In this document: positions 31,781 through 38,517 of the stretch, piece by piece
How positions within the stretch are numbered: position 1 is the first letter of the stretch
Layout of the letters: each line of letters begins with the position of its first letter
Assembly: GCF_016405985.1 (NCBI RefSeq)
Contig: NZ_JAEFCF010000050.1
Coordinates: 1-38,517 of the forward strand
Source: Paracoccus sp. IB05
GTDB taxonomy: Bacteria; Pseudomonadota; Alphaproteobacteria; Rhodobacterales; Rhodobacteraceae
Length of the DNA stretch: 38,517 nucleotides
Direction: 5' to 3'
Made by a program: the position numbers and the translations under genes
Notes under the pieces: model-generated
Seen by the model: only the letters and a program-made list of their open reading frames with translations
Database searches by the model: none
Told to the model about the DNA's origin: nothing

Positions 31781-32416
31781 ATGCAAGCAGACAATCTGCT
31801 GGCGACAGCTTCGGGGCGCAGCTTCTGGCTGCGCCAGTTCCGTTTGTGGCACTGGGTTTCCGCAGCGATCAGCCTTGCGGGGATGTTCCTGTTCGCGGTC
31901 ACCGGCTTTACGCTTAACAATGCCGGCCTCTTCGCCACGCGCCCCGAGACGGTCGAGCAAAGCGCGAGCCTGCCGCCTGACCTTCTGGCCGCGATCAGTA
32001 CAATGCCGGAAGAGGGCGAGACCCCGGTGCCTGCTTCTGTCGCCGCCTGGGCGGCCGGTGAGTTTCGCGTGACGCTTGATCATCGCCCGACCGAGACCAA
32101 TGCCGGTGAGGTCTATATCGCCTTGCCGCGCCCCGGCGGCGACGCCTGGCTGGCCATTGACCGCGCCAGTGGCGATGTCACCTACCGGCTGACCGATGGG
32201 GGCTGGCTGGCCTGGCTCAATGATCTGCATAAGGGCCGCAATGCCGGGCCGGTCTGGTCCTGGTTTATCGACCTGCTGGCGCTGGCCTGCGTCATCTTCA
32301 CCCTCACCGGCTTTGCGCTGCTCTGGATGCATGCGAAATCGCGCCCGGCCACCTGGCCGCTCGGCTGGGCGAGTTTTGCTCTGCCGCTGATCATCGCGCT
32401 TTTGTTCATCCATTAG
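31781..32416 (+). CDS. PepSY-family three-helix membrane protein
   Basis: A 211-residue inner-membrane protein. Helix 1 (about 24-46, after LRQFRLWHW) ends in TGFTLNN, a PepSY-associated motif. A periplasmic PepSY domain follows (about 55-140, VYIALPRPGGDAWLAIDRASGD region given in parts: VYIALPRPGG, WLAIDRASGDV). Then come LNDLHKGRNAGPVWSW, helix 2 (about 160-183) and helix 3 (about 192-210), ending at the residue FIH. Histidines 24, 150 and 184 lie at helix ends and could hold heme or other cofactors. PepSY proteins of this type are proposed transmembrane electron conduits. AGGAAAGGG precedes the ATG. Its TAG stop is in the same frame as ApbE, four codons upstream of it. Confidence 0.85.
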   Translation: MQADNLLATASGRSFWLRQFRLWHWVSAAISLAGMFLFAVTGFTLNNAGLFATRPETVEQSASLPPDLLAAISTMPEEGETPVPASVAAWAAGEFRVTLDHRPTETNAGEVYIALPRPGGDAWLAIDRASGDVTYRLTDGGWLAWLNDLHKGRNAGPVWSWFIDLLALACVIFTLTGFALLWMHAKSRPATWPLGWASFALPLIIALLFIH

Positions 32417-32428
32417 GGCCGGTCCGCG

Positions 32429-33466
32429 ATGCAAACCCTGTCGCGCAGCCGCGTTATCCTGCCGCCTCTGGTGGCCCGGGGGCCGGTTCTGCCGCCGCCG
32501 CCCGGCTGGGTCGAGACCCGTCTTGTGGGCGAGACCATGGGCACAAACTGGTTGCTGATCGCCTGGGCGCCGCCCGGCGCGGGCCCCGGGCTGCAGCACC
32601 TGGTCGAGACGGAATGCGCGCGGGTGATTGCGCTCTTCAGCCCCTGGGCCCCGGAAAGCGAGGTCTCGCGCCTGCATCGCAACCGGGCAGGAGCGGCGGA
32701 GCTGTCTGACGGCTTTCTGGCGCTGCTCACGCCGCTTTTGCAGCTGGTGTCTGAGACCGGAGGTGCTTCGGATCCGACGCTGGGCGCGCTGGTCGATCTC
32801 TGGGGCTTTGGCCCGCCGGGGCCGCGTCCCGCCCATATTCCGCTGCCACAGCCGCCAGAGATCGCGCAGGCGCGCGAACTCAGCGGCCATGCGCGGCTGC
32901 GGCTCGAGGGCACCCGGCTGCATTTCCCGCCGGGGTTGCGGTTCGATTTCAGCGGCAGTGCAAAGGGCCATGCCGTCGATCTGGTCAGCGCGCGCCTGAC
33001 GGAGGCCGGGATCGGCTCGCATCTGATTGAAATCGGCGGGGAATTCTACGGTCGTGGCCTCAGGCCCGATATGCGGCCCTGGTGGGTCGGGATCGAATCT
33101 CCGCCGGGGGGGCTCCGTAACGGCCAGCGCCCGCCGGTGATCGCGCTGAACGGCTGGGGGCTGGCAAGCTCGGGCGATTACCGGCGCGGCTTTCAGCATG
33201 GCGGGCGCCGCTATGCCCATACGATCGACCCCGCGACCGGCTGGCCGGCGGAAAATGACCTCGCTTCGGTCTCGGTGCTGGCGCCAACGGTGATGCAGGC
33301 CGATGCCCTGGCGACGGCGCTTCTGGTGCTGGGGGCTGTGCGCGGCATGGCATTTGCGCGCATCGCCGGGATTGCCATCGTGATGATCCGGCGCGGGCCG
33401 GAAGGTGCAGTGACCGAAGTTTCCCCCGCCTTGCAGGAGATGCTCGACGATGATCCTCAGCGTTGA
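32429..33466 (+). CDS. apbE: FAD:protein FMN transferase (ApbE)
   Basis: A 345-residue Mg-dependent enzyme that transfers FMN from FAD onto Thr/Ser of target proteins. Motifs visible are RLVGETMGTNW, SPWAPESEVSRLHRN, FDFSGSAKGHAVDLV (a variant of the usual GxIAKGYAVD), LIEIGGEFYG, ASSGDYRR, HTIDPATGWP and QADALATALLVLG, the metal-binding end. The start is fixed on the upstream side by an in-frame TAG only 12 bases before the ATG. Remarkably, no Sec signal or lipobox is present; the N-terminus is SRSRVILPPLVARGP. The adjacent DUF2271 protein is the probable substrate. The 3' end overlaps the reductase gene by 17 bases. Confidence 0.93.
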   Translation: MQTLSRSRVILPPLVARGPVLPPPPGWVETRLVGETMGTNWLLIAWAPPGAGPGLQHLVETECARVIALFSPWAPESEVSRLHRNRAGAAELSDGFLALLTPLLQLVSETGGASDPTLGALVDLWGFGPPGPRPAHIPLPQPPEIAQARELSGHARLRLEGTRLHFPPGLRFDFSGSAKGHAVDLVSARLTEAGIGSHLIEIGGEFYGRGLRPDMRPWWVGIESPPGGLRNGQRPPVIALNGWGLASSGDYRRGFQHGGRRYAHTIDPATGWPAENDLASVSVLAPTVMQADALATALLVLGAVRGMAFARIAGIAIVMIRRGPEGAVTEVSPALQEMLDDDPQR

Positions 33467-34787
33467 TCCGCTGCACTGGACGATGGCGGCGCTGACCGGT
33501 GCCGCCTGGTCCGGGCTCACAGTCCGGACCCTGATCCGTGCGCGGCGGGCGGGGCAGGCGGCAGCGGTGGCCGGTCCGGGCGGTCTCCTGATCGGTTATG
33601 CCAGCCAGAGCGGCAGTTCCGAGGCGCTGGCGCGCGCTGCCGCTGCGCAATCTCCGGGCGCGCGTCTTTTGTCGCTGGACCAGATCGGGGCAGCGGATCT
33701 CGCCAGCACGGCGCAGGCGCAATTCTACATCAGCACCACCGGCGATGGCGACGCGCCCGACAATGCCACGGGTTTCCTTGCGCGCGTGATGAGCCTGCGC
33801 CCGGAGCTTGGCAGGCTCAGCTATGCGATGCTCGCACTGGGCGACCGGAACTATCCGCGCTTTTGCGGTTTTGCGCATCGGCTGGACCAATGGCTGCGGG
33901 CCTGCGGCGCCACGCCCCGTTTCCCGCTGACCGAGGTCGATCGCGACCAGCCGACCGCGCTTGCCACCTGGCGCGCCCGGATGGGGGAGCCCACGCGCAC
34001 CGGAGCGCCGGCTCCGGGCATCGCACCCGAATCCACGCGGTGGAGTCTGGCGGCGCGGCACCATCTGAACCCCGGCAGCCCGGGCGGCCCGCTCTGGCAT
34101 CTGGTGCTGGACCCCGAAGGCCCCCTGCCGGACTGGCGGGCCGGGGATATCGCTGAAATCAGCATCCCCACCCAAGACGGTCCGGTCAGACGCGACTATT
34201 CGCTGGCCTCGCTGCCGGTCTCCGGGCGCGCTGAACTGATTCTGCGCGAGGTGATCTCCCGCGAGGGCCGTCCCGGTCTCGGCTCGCACTGGCTCTGCCG
34301 GCAGCTGGGCGAGGGCGATGCCATTGACCTGTCGATCCGCGCCAATCCCGGTTTTCATGCCGCGGATGACGCGATGCCGATGCTGCTTATTGGCAATGGC
34401 TCGGGTCTGGCGGGCCTGCTGGCGCATCTGCGCCACCGCGTGGCCCAGAAGGCAAGCGGCCCGGTCTGGCTGATCCATGGCGAGCGCAGCCCGGACCATG
34501 ACGCTGTTTTCACAGAGGAACTTTCCGGTCTTGTGGCCATTGGCGGGCTTGCGCGTCTTGACCGCAGCTTCTCGCGCGGGGGGGAAGGGCCGCGCTATGT
34601 GCAGCATATCCTGCGCGCGGCGGCGACGGAGGTAAGGGCGCATGTCGCCGCCGGTGGCGGTATCTGGATCTGCGGTCGGCGTGAGGGGATGGCCACAGAT
34701 GTGCAGCAGGCGCTGGAAGACGTGCTGGGCCAGGACGAGACCGCGCGCCTGATGACAGAGCGCCGTCTGCGCCGGGATATCTATTGA
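33450..34787 (+). CDS. Membrane-anchored flavodoxin/FNR-type flavoprotein reductase
   Basis: A 445-residue protein resembling the sulfite reductase flavoprotein or cytochrome P450 reductase. One N-terminal helix (about 8-26) anchors it, with basic RTLIRARR after it favouring a cytosolic catalytic part. A flavodoxin domain follows: IGYASQSGSSEALA, ISTTGDGDAPDNA, LALGDRNYPRFC. Next is an FNR-like domain with the FAD motif RRDYS (247-251), then the NAD(P) site LLIGNGSGLAGLLA, YVQHILR and ICGRREGMATDV, ending RRDIY. It probably moves electrons from NADPH through FAD and FMN to the PepSY membrane protein. It is the last gene in the operon. Confidence 0.9.
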   Translation: MILSVDPLHWTMAALTGAAWSGLTVRTLIRARRAGQAAAVAGPGGLLIGYASQSGSSEALARAAAAQSPGARLLSLDQIGAADLASTAQAQFYISTTGDGDAPDNATGFLARVMSLRPELGRLSYAMLALGDRNYPRFCGFAHRLDQWLRACGATPRFPLTEVDRDQPTALATWRARMGEPTRTGAPAPGIAPESTRWSLAARHHLNPGSPGGPLWHLVLDPEGPLPDWRAGDIAEISIPTQDGPVRRDYSLASLPVSGRAELILREVISREGRPGLGSHWLCRQLGEGDAIDLSIRANPGFHAADDAMPMLLIGNGSGLAGLLAHLRHRVAQKASGPVWLIHGERSPDHDAVFTEELSGLVAIGGLARLDRSFSRGGEGPRYVQHILRAAATEVRAHVAAGGGIWICGRREGMATDVQQALEDVLGQDETARLMTERRLRRDIY

Positions 34788-35240
34788 CGTCCCGACCTGC
34801 CGCCTCATCGCGGCGACAGGCAGGCGCAGCTTCCCTCCCCGCCGGACACCGCCTGCAGCGGCCGTCTGGCGCAGTGGCCTCGTCGAGGCCCCGGCTTCAC
34901 CAAGGCTTCCCCCTGCTTGCCCCTTTGCGGGCCTTCCCTGCGCCTCTCAGGCACAGTGCTGACGCGGGGCCCGGGCCTTCCGCTCTCAAACGCCACATGC
35001 ATCATCCGTGAGCCGGGCAGCGGCAGGCCTCGTCCCGGTTCGGCGAATTTGGGCGGAACTGACAGGCACCCTGTCACATGCAACAGAGCCCGCTCCCGCG
35101 GATCATTGATCTGGTCCCGATGGCCGGGTTCCCGGGCCGCAATGCTCGGGGCGTGCAGGAGACCGCTGGCCGAAATGGCCGCAGTTTCCAGGAAAATCGC
35201 CTCCGGAAGAAATTTGTTTGAGAAATTTCAGCCGTGGGTA
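34788..35240. other. Non-coding spacer upstream of tRNA-Lys
   Basis: No convincing gene in this gap. It contains a perfect 7-bp inverted repeat TGACAGG-CAC-CCTGTCA at 35060-35076, a GGCC-GAAAT-GGCC palindrome near 35169-35181, and an A/T-rich inverted repeat GAAATTT-GTTTGAG-AAATTTC at 35209-35229 immediately upstream of the tRNA promoter, where it may act as an UP element. Confidence 0.5.
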
Positions 35241-35268
35241 TTGACCCTCCCGGCGACCTTCCTTAAAC
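35241..35268 (+). promoter_or_regulatory. tRNA-Lys promoter
   Basis: TTGACC at 35241-35246 and TTAAAC at 35263-35268 are 16 bases apart; the mature tRNA starts 15 bases later. The A/T-rich stretch just upstream would strengthen it. Confidence 0.6.
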
Positions 35269-35282
35269 GCCAGATCCACAGT

Positions 35283-35358
35283 GGGCCCGTAGCTCAGTTG
35301 GTAGAGCAACTGACTTTTAATCAGTGGGTCACAGGTTCGAATCCTGTCGGGCTCACCA
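35283..35358 (+). tRNA. tRNA-Lys (anticodon TTT)
   Basis: A 76-base cloverleaf with encoded CCA. Acceptor GGGCCCG pairs with CGGGCTC (one G-U); the D arm is GCTCAGTTGGTAGAGC. The anticodon loop CTTTTAA has anticodon TTT at 35316-35318, and the T arm is ACAGG-TTCGAAT-CCTGT. The discriminator is A at 35355. tRNA 3' ends are common phage integration sites, and phage-like genes follow. Confidence 0.97.
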
Positions 35359-35366
35359 CTGAATTC

Positions 35367-35398
35367 AAAGGCTTAGACAGAAATGTCTAAGCCTTTTT
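35367..35398 (+). terminator. Factor-independent terminator of tRNA-Lys
   Basis: A 12-bp stem AAAGGCTTAGAC with GTCTAAGCCTTT around AGAAAT, followed by further Ts. It lies eight bases past the tRNA. Confidence 0.92.
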
Positions 35399-35485
35399 CA
35401 GTTGGTCAGGATTGCCAGGGGAACGTTTGGGGTAGCGGTCTGACGGGGTGATGCACTTACCTTGACCTGACTGTTGCCGCGCGCC

Positions 35486-35518
35486 AGCTTTGGCAGAAGT
35501 GACGGTTAGCTTTGGCAG
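35486..35518. repeat. Two direct 11-bp repeats, 22-bp period
   Basis: AGCTTTGGCAG at 35486-35496 recurs exactly at 35508-35518, two helical turns apart, in the 219-base gap between the tRNA terminator and the phage genes. It could be a protein-binding site such as an arm-type site; no integrase is visible here. Confidence 0.45.
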
Positions 35519-35617
35519 GAAAATTTTTGCCGTCAGGAACGGCCAGACGCGGACCAGAGCTGTCACTATCCTGACATCCTTCCTCCCTCCCTGAGGGCCT
35601 GGCCGGCAGCAGTCAGA

Positions 35618-36010
35618 TCAGGCGCTTTGGCTGCGGGTCAGGCCCAGGACCATCAGCGCGGCCTGAGGGTCATCACCGATCACCGCCGCGATTCGGGCCG
35701 GTGCGGCGAATGGTTCGGGCATGACCTCGGGATCCTCGGGCGGCTGCCAGATCGCGATCAGGGCCTGCGCACGGGCGGCGGCGGCCATGTCGGCGCCCCA
35801 GGCGGACGCGATCAGAGGCGAGACTGCATCCGTCAGATAGACGCCGGCCACCAGCCCCGAGGCCACGCGGCAGAGGTTGCCTGCCGCGTCGCGGTATTCG
35901 GGCGCGAGGGTGAAGGTGAGTTCATCCTCCGGACCATAGCCGGTGGCGCGGCTGAATTGCGCCGCGTCGGCCAGATGCGCCACCCGGCATGCGATGGTGA
36001 TCCTGATCAT
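35618..36010 (-). CDS. Phage-associated hypothetical protein
   Basis: A 130-residue soluble, acidic/Ala-rich protein starting MIRITIACRVAHLADAAQF. No domain is recognised. The ATG at 36008-36010 overlaps the stop of the upstream gene (TCAT on the plus strand, an ATGA overlap), which fixes the start and ties it to the tail-fibre operon. The middle segment includes LTFTLAPEYRDAAGNLCRVASG, seen only in parts here: EYRDAAGNLCRVASG and YLTDAVSPLIASAWGAD. It is the last gene before the tRNA-proximal edge. Probably a structural accessory or tail-associated protein; function unknown. Confidence 0.65.
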   Translation of the reverse strand: MIRITIACRVAHLADAAQFSRATGYGPEDELTFTLAPEYRDAAGNLCRVASGLVAGVYLTDAVSPLIASAWGADMAAAARAQALIAIWQPPEDPEVMPEPFAAPARIAAVIGDDPQAALMVLGLTRSQSA

Positions 36011-37122
36011 GCGGCATATCTCCCGGCCCAATAGCTGCGGATCTGCGCCTCTTCGGCGGAAGTGAACGTGCCCTGGCGCAAGATCACATCGGCCTGACGT
36101 TCAGCCCTGAGCAGATCGACCGGCGTAGTGCCGTCCGAGGTCACAGAGCTGACGGTCATTTCCCCGAGAACATCGACCCAGGCAAGGCCATATGTGCCAG
36201 CCGGAACCGGGGTAGCGTCCAGACTGTCGCCGCCATCACTCCACAGATACCAGACCTCGGGATTTCCGGTCTCAGTGACATCATTGGCCGCAGCAACGTG
36301 CTGATAAGGGCTCACAAGCGGTGCTTTCTCGATCTGCACCTTTCCCGCCCGAATGGTGAAACTCCAATCGGCAGTTGCCGCGGTGAACCTCAGATAGGTC
36401 AGTATGTGCGCAACAGGCCCGGAACCCACAGGCCCCTGCGAGTCCAGGAAAGTCTCCGGGCCGGTTATGACCCGACTGCGACCGGATGAAGGCAGTGGAG
36501 TGACCATCCCCCCGGATTTGTTCCCGCCGCCCGCCACACGCGACGACTGCTGAATGGCGAGCTGCTGCACGTTACGCGCGTCGAGCAATTCGCAATCAAA
36601 GCTGGAAACCCAGGCCTGACCATCAGAAGCGGCCACGCTGGTATTGCCATGCAAGTTGATGAAGAAGGCACCGGTGGTAGTCCCGCTGAACCGGATTACG
36701 GATATGTCGTCCTCAACCGCTATGACCTCACGACCTGCGGAAGAGGTCCAGCCGGTCGGCAGCGCGCCGGGCTGACCGGACCCGATCAACCCAGGAGCTG
36801 CACCGACACCCGACGCGGGCACAACATTCCTGCGCCCGCCTTTCGGCCAACGCGCCAGCGTCGGGCGAGAGAGCGCCGTGGCCTGCGAGGCGTTGACCGA
36901 TCCCACGAGGCGCCGCACCAGTCCGACAGGCTGATCAGGGAGGATTGCGGGCACAGTGCCGGCGCTGTCTAGCGACAGGCGGCCCGCCGCAGGATCATGC
37001 CCGCCCTGCCAGTGACCCGCAGGACCGGCGGCAAAGAGGTGCGATGGGGTGAAGGTCTCCGGGTCAGGCCCGCCGGCGACCGCCTTGCCCGCCCCACTGA
37101 AGGCGCGGAAGGGCTTAAACAT
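36007..37122 (-). CDS. Phage tail fibre/spike-like protein
   Basis: A 371-residue protein. It starts MFKPFRAFSGAGK; an upstream 21-codon extension overlaps the preceding gene and is less likely. Pieces such as LVGSVNASQATALSRPTLARWPKGG, quoted in part as ALSRPTLARWPKGGRRN, are followed by a beta-sandwich carbohydrate-binding-like region (FINLHGNTSVAAS, YLRFTAATADWSFTIRAGKV, APLVSPYQ) similar to phage spike or fibre proteins. The C-terminus DVILRQGTFTSAEEAQIR resembles tail-fibre ends. It overlaps both neighbours. It probably recognises a surface glycan; the host receptor is unknown. Confidence 0.7.
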   Translation of the reverse strand: MFKPFRAFSGAGKAVAGGPDPETFTPSHLFAAGPAGHWQGGHDPAAGRLSLDSAGTVPAILPDQPVGLVRRLVGSVNASQATALSRPTLARWPKGGRRNVVPASGVGAAPGLIGSGQPGALPTGWTSSAGREVIAVEDDISVIRFSGTTTGAFFINLHGNTSVAASDGQAWVSSFDCELLDARNVQQLAIQQSSRVAGGGNKSGGMVTPLPSSGRSRVITGPETFLDSQGPVGSGPVAHILTYLRFTAATADWSFTIRAGKVQIEKAPLVSPYQHVAAANDVTETGNPEVWYLWSDGGDSLDATPVPAGTYGLAWVDVLGEMTVSSVTSDGTTPVDLLRAERQADVILRQGTFTSAEEAQIRSYWAGRYAA

Positions 37123-37402
37123 GGCTGACCGAGATCTCGCCGCCCGAGGCAGACCAGACCCAGACATGATCTGCGCCGGCCACACCTGGGAAAAGCTGCG
37201 CCAGCGGCCGGTCGGGCAGGATCGCCTCCTGATAGCCGAGGCTCAGCGCGCCCATGGCATTCACCGGCTCGGCCGTGCCGGCGGTGGCCTGCACCTCGAG
37301 CGCCTCAAGGCCCCGGTTTTGCAGCCGGAGCGCGGTGATGGCGGCGCTGGTGACGCGGGTCCAGGCGCGCGGCTGGATCTGAAGGGTGGCGTGTTGCGGC
37401 AA
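37115..37402 (-). CDS. Small phage-structural protein, TTG start
   Basis: A 95-residue beta-rich protein with no recognised domain name. The TTG start at 37402 has AGGAG seven bases upstream and lies one base after the previous stop, a convincing layout for a rare start codon. Text such as LQIQPRAWTRVTSAAITALRL and GADHVWVWSASGGEISVSHV, seen in parts, resembles small proteins that accompany tail fibres in Rhodobacteraceae prophages. It overlaps the next gene by eight bases. Confidence 0.65.
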   Translation of the reverse strand: MPQHATLQIQPRAWTRVTSAAITALRLQNRGLEALEVQATAGTAEPVNAMGALSLGYQEAILPDRPLAQLFPGVAGADHVWVWSASGGEISVSHV

Positions 37403-37403
37403 G

Positions 37404-37931
37404 TCAGGTCTCCTGAGGGGTAAGGGTGGCGATGGCCGCCGTGATGTCTTCGGGGCTCTCAGCGGCGGCGATGGCGCCCTGTGTCGAGAGGCGCAGCGCC
37501 TCGAGGCCGGCGGCGGCAGATCGCCAGAGATCGGCCATATTGAGCCAGAGCTGCGCCAGCTGATCCGGGTCTGGCGCGGTGATCCCGGTCTCGGCCGAGA
37601 GCAGCGGGAAGGCTGCGAGATCGGGATCCGTGGCCCCGACCCAGGCGCGCGCCTCGGCCTCTTTGGCGAGATAGATCATATCCTGCCCCGGCAGCGCGGT
37701 GATCAGCCCGGCGCGGGCACGGGTGATGGCGGCGGTCAGCGCGACCCGGGCCACCTGGCGCAGCGGCTCGAGCGAGGTCCGGACCAGTTCACCGCCGATC
37801 ACCGCCCAGCCGGTAAGATCGCCCAGAACCTCCGCCGTCAGATCCGTCCCGATATACTCGCCCGGCAGGTCGGCCGCGCAGCTCAGAGTATAGAGGATCC
37901 GGCCATCCGCCGGGTCATACCAGATCCGCAT
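37404..37931 (-). CDS. Phage tail fibre assembly-like protein
   Basis: A 175-residue protein. The N-terminus MRIWYDPADGRILYTLS is a short beta module; the C-terminal half is mostly helical with Ala-rich stretches (EAEARAWVGATDPDLAAFP, AQLWLNMADLWRS). This two-part layout recalls tail-fibre assembly or DUF4376-type phage proteins; the identity is tentative. Its ATG shares one base with the stop of the upstream gene (TGATG), and its stop precedes the TTG start of the next gene by one base. Confidence 0.6.
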   Translation of the reverse strand: MRIWYDPADGRILYTLSCAADLPGEYIGTDLTAEVLGDLTGWAVIGGELVRTSLEPLRQVARVALTAAITRARAGLITALPGQDMIYLAKEAEARAWVGATDPDLAAFPLLSAETGITAPDPDQLAQLWLNMADLWRSAAAGLEALRLSTQGAIAAAESPEDITAAIATLTPQET

Positions 37932-38517
37932 CAGCCCCAGCTCCCCATCGCATAGAAGGCATAAAAGACGGTGTAGCTGGCCTCGCCGCCCGTATAGGTC
38001 GGGGTCTGGCTGCTGATCAGCGTGGAGGAGCCGTCCTGATAGGCCCGCACCACAGTGCCGGGCGAGAGCGTGACATAGCCGAGGCCGATCCCGTTGGCGG
38101 CAGTGTTGCGGTGCAGGATCCAGAGCCCGGCGCCAAGGTTCGGAAAACTGCCGCTTCCCGCAGTGACAAAGGAGCCTGTCGCGGTCGGCTCAAGTGGCAC
38201 CACATCGGCCTTCACATCGCGCGCGGCGCTATAGGACATGACCACCCGGCCCGGCGTTCCCGGATCCCCGGAATTCCAGCCCGCGCCGCCGGCCCCGGGC
38301 AGGCCACCGGCCCCGACAACGACCCTGATCCGGGGCGAGGCATAGCCGCTCAGATCGATCCAGCCGGTGACAACCGCAGCCGCAGCCCATCCGCCCTGGG
38401 ACGGAACTCCGCCGCTGCGCTCAGGCCGTCTTTGCCGCCGCTGCCCCAGGCCGCGCCATCGGTGACCTTCCCCCACGGAGTGGACCGATTGGTTTGTTAG
38501 TGGATTAAGCCCATCGC
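37931..38517 (-). CDS. Glycine-rich phage tail protein, partial at window edge, possible frameshifts
   Basis: The frame is open from the stop at 37931 to the window edge; a GTG at 38476 is the first start-like codon, but the gene probably continues outside. The C-terminal half (GGLPGAGGAGWNSGDPGTPG, SYTVFYAFYAMGSWG) is typical of glycine-rich fibre tips. The first part in this frame reads as Arg-rich GHRWRGLGQRRQRRPERSGG, whereas the neighbouring minus frame over 38400-38470 reads the phage-like VTDGAAWGSGGKDGLSAAAE with better third-position G/C. One or two frameshifts, by mutation or sequencing error, are therefore suspected. Confidence 0.55.
   Translation of the reverse strand, partial: DGLNPLTNQSVHSVGEGHRWRGLGQRRQRRPERSGGVPSQGGWAAAAVVTGWIDLSGYASPRIRVVVGAGGLPGAGGAGWNSGDPGTPGRVVMSYSAARDVKADVVPLEPTATGSFVTAGSGSFPNLGAGLWILHRNTAANGIGLGYVTLSPGTVVRAYQDGSSTLISSQTPTYTGGEASYTVFYAFYAMGSWG

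Noticed and set aside
35618-38517. Tail genes as part of a gene transfer agent cluster
   Set aside because: They do not resemble the conserved tail-tip genes of the Rhodobacter GTA, and the neighbouring genes and tRNA context fit a prophage better.
1-38517. CRISPR arrays, complete insertion sequences, rRNA genes
   Set aside because: No regularly spaced repeat series, transposase gene or rRNA-like sequence was seen.

Overview
The window is a GC-rich chromosomal segment of an alphaproteobacterium, most likely a member of the Rhodobacteraceae (Paracoccus/Rhodobacter/Gemmobacter-like). The basis is strong G/C third-position bias, a Pth with a long proline-rich C-terminal tail next to a Ctc-type L25, abundant TRAP and MHS transporters, and short intergenic elements of the 'CCTCCGGCGGGAGTATTTT' type that I associate with this family. 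Species cannot be set from sequence alone. About 35 genes are supported, plus one tRNA, several factor-independent terminators, intergenic repeats and one small insertion-like element.

Layout. 1-2.9 kb: the 3' end of acs overlapping a zinc-LID adenylate kinase, then an MHS-family permease with a large periplasmic insertion. 2.9-5.9 kb: a small membrane protein, pth and rplY on the minus strand, with an FkbM methyltransferase and an IsdG/ABM-like monooxygenase between pth and rplY on the other strand. 6.1-12.2 kb: an MFS transporter, an aminotransferase-TetR operon with a good candidate operator, a CDF metal exporter, an SH3-domain secreted protein and a D-2-hydroxyacid dehydrogenase. 12.25-12.9 kb: an AT-richer patch with a MITE-like element (inverted ends, 9-bp direct flank repeats) next to a TTG-start hypothetical gene. 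12.9-15 kb: an EEP-family phosphodiesterase overlapping cardiolipin synthase.

15-24.6 kb is a catabolic cluster. A divergent RpiR regulator faces a TRAP transporter (DctQ, DctM, Tat-exported DctP), followed by a PuuA-like gamma-glutamyl ligase of the glutamine synthetase fold, an aldehyde dehydrogenase, an iron-type alcohol dehydrogenase and a DadA-like FAD oxidoreductase. The enzyme order suggests a gamma-glutamylated amino-alcohol or amine route, but no gamma-glutamyl hydrolase is present here.

26.4-34.8 kb is the most interesting block: a secreted beta-propeller protein divergent from a TonB-dependent receptor, then a four-EF-hand periplasmic protein, a DUF2271 protein with a visible ApbE flavinylation motif, a three-helix PepSY membrane protein, ApbE, and a membrane-anchored flavodoxin/FNR-type reductase. 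Together they read as an electron path from cytosolic NAD(P)H through the inner membrane to a periplasmic covalent flavin, coupled to outer-membrane uptake of an iron or metal chelate. Two oddities stand out: ApbE has no recognisable export signal, and it lies in the same frame as PepSY, separated only by TAG and four codons.

35.2-38.5 kb: tRNA-Lys(TTT) with its own promoter and terminator, a short gap with a 22-bp-period direct repeat, then five tightly overlapping minus-strand genes of a phage tail-fibre module, probably the edge of a prophage that continues past the window.
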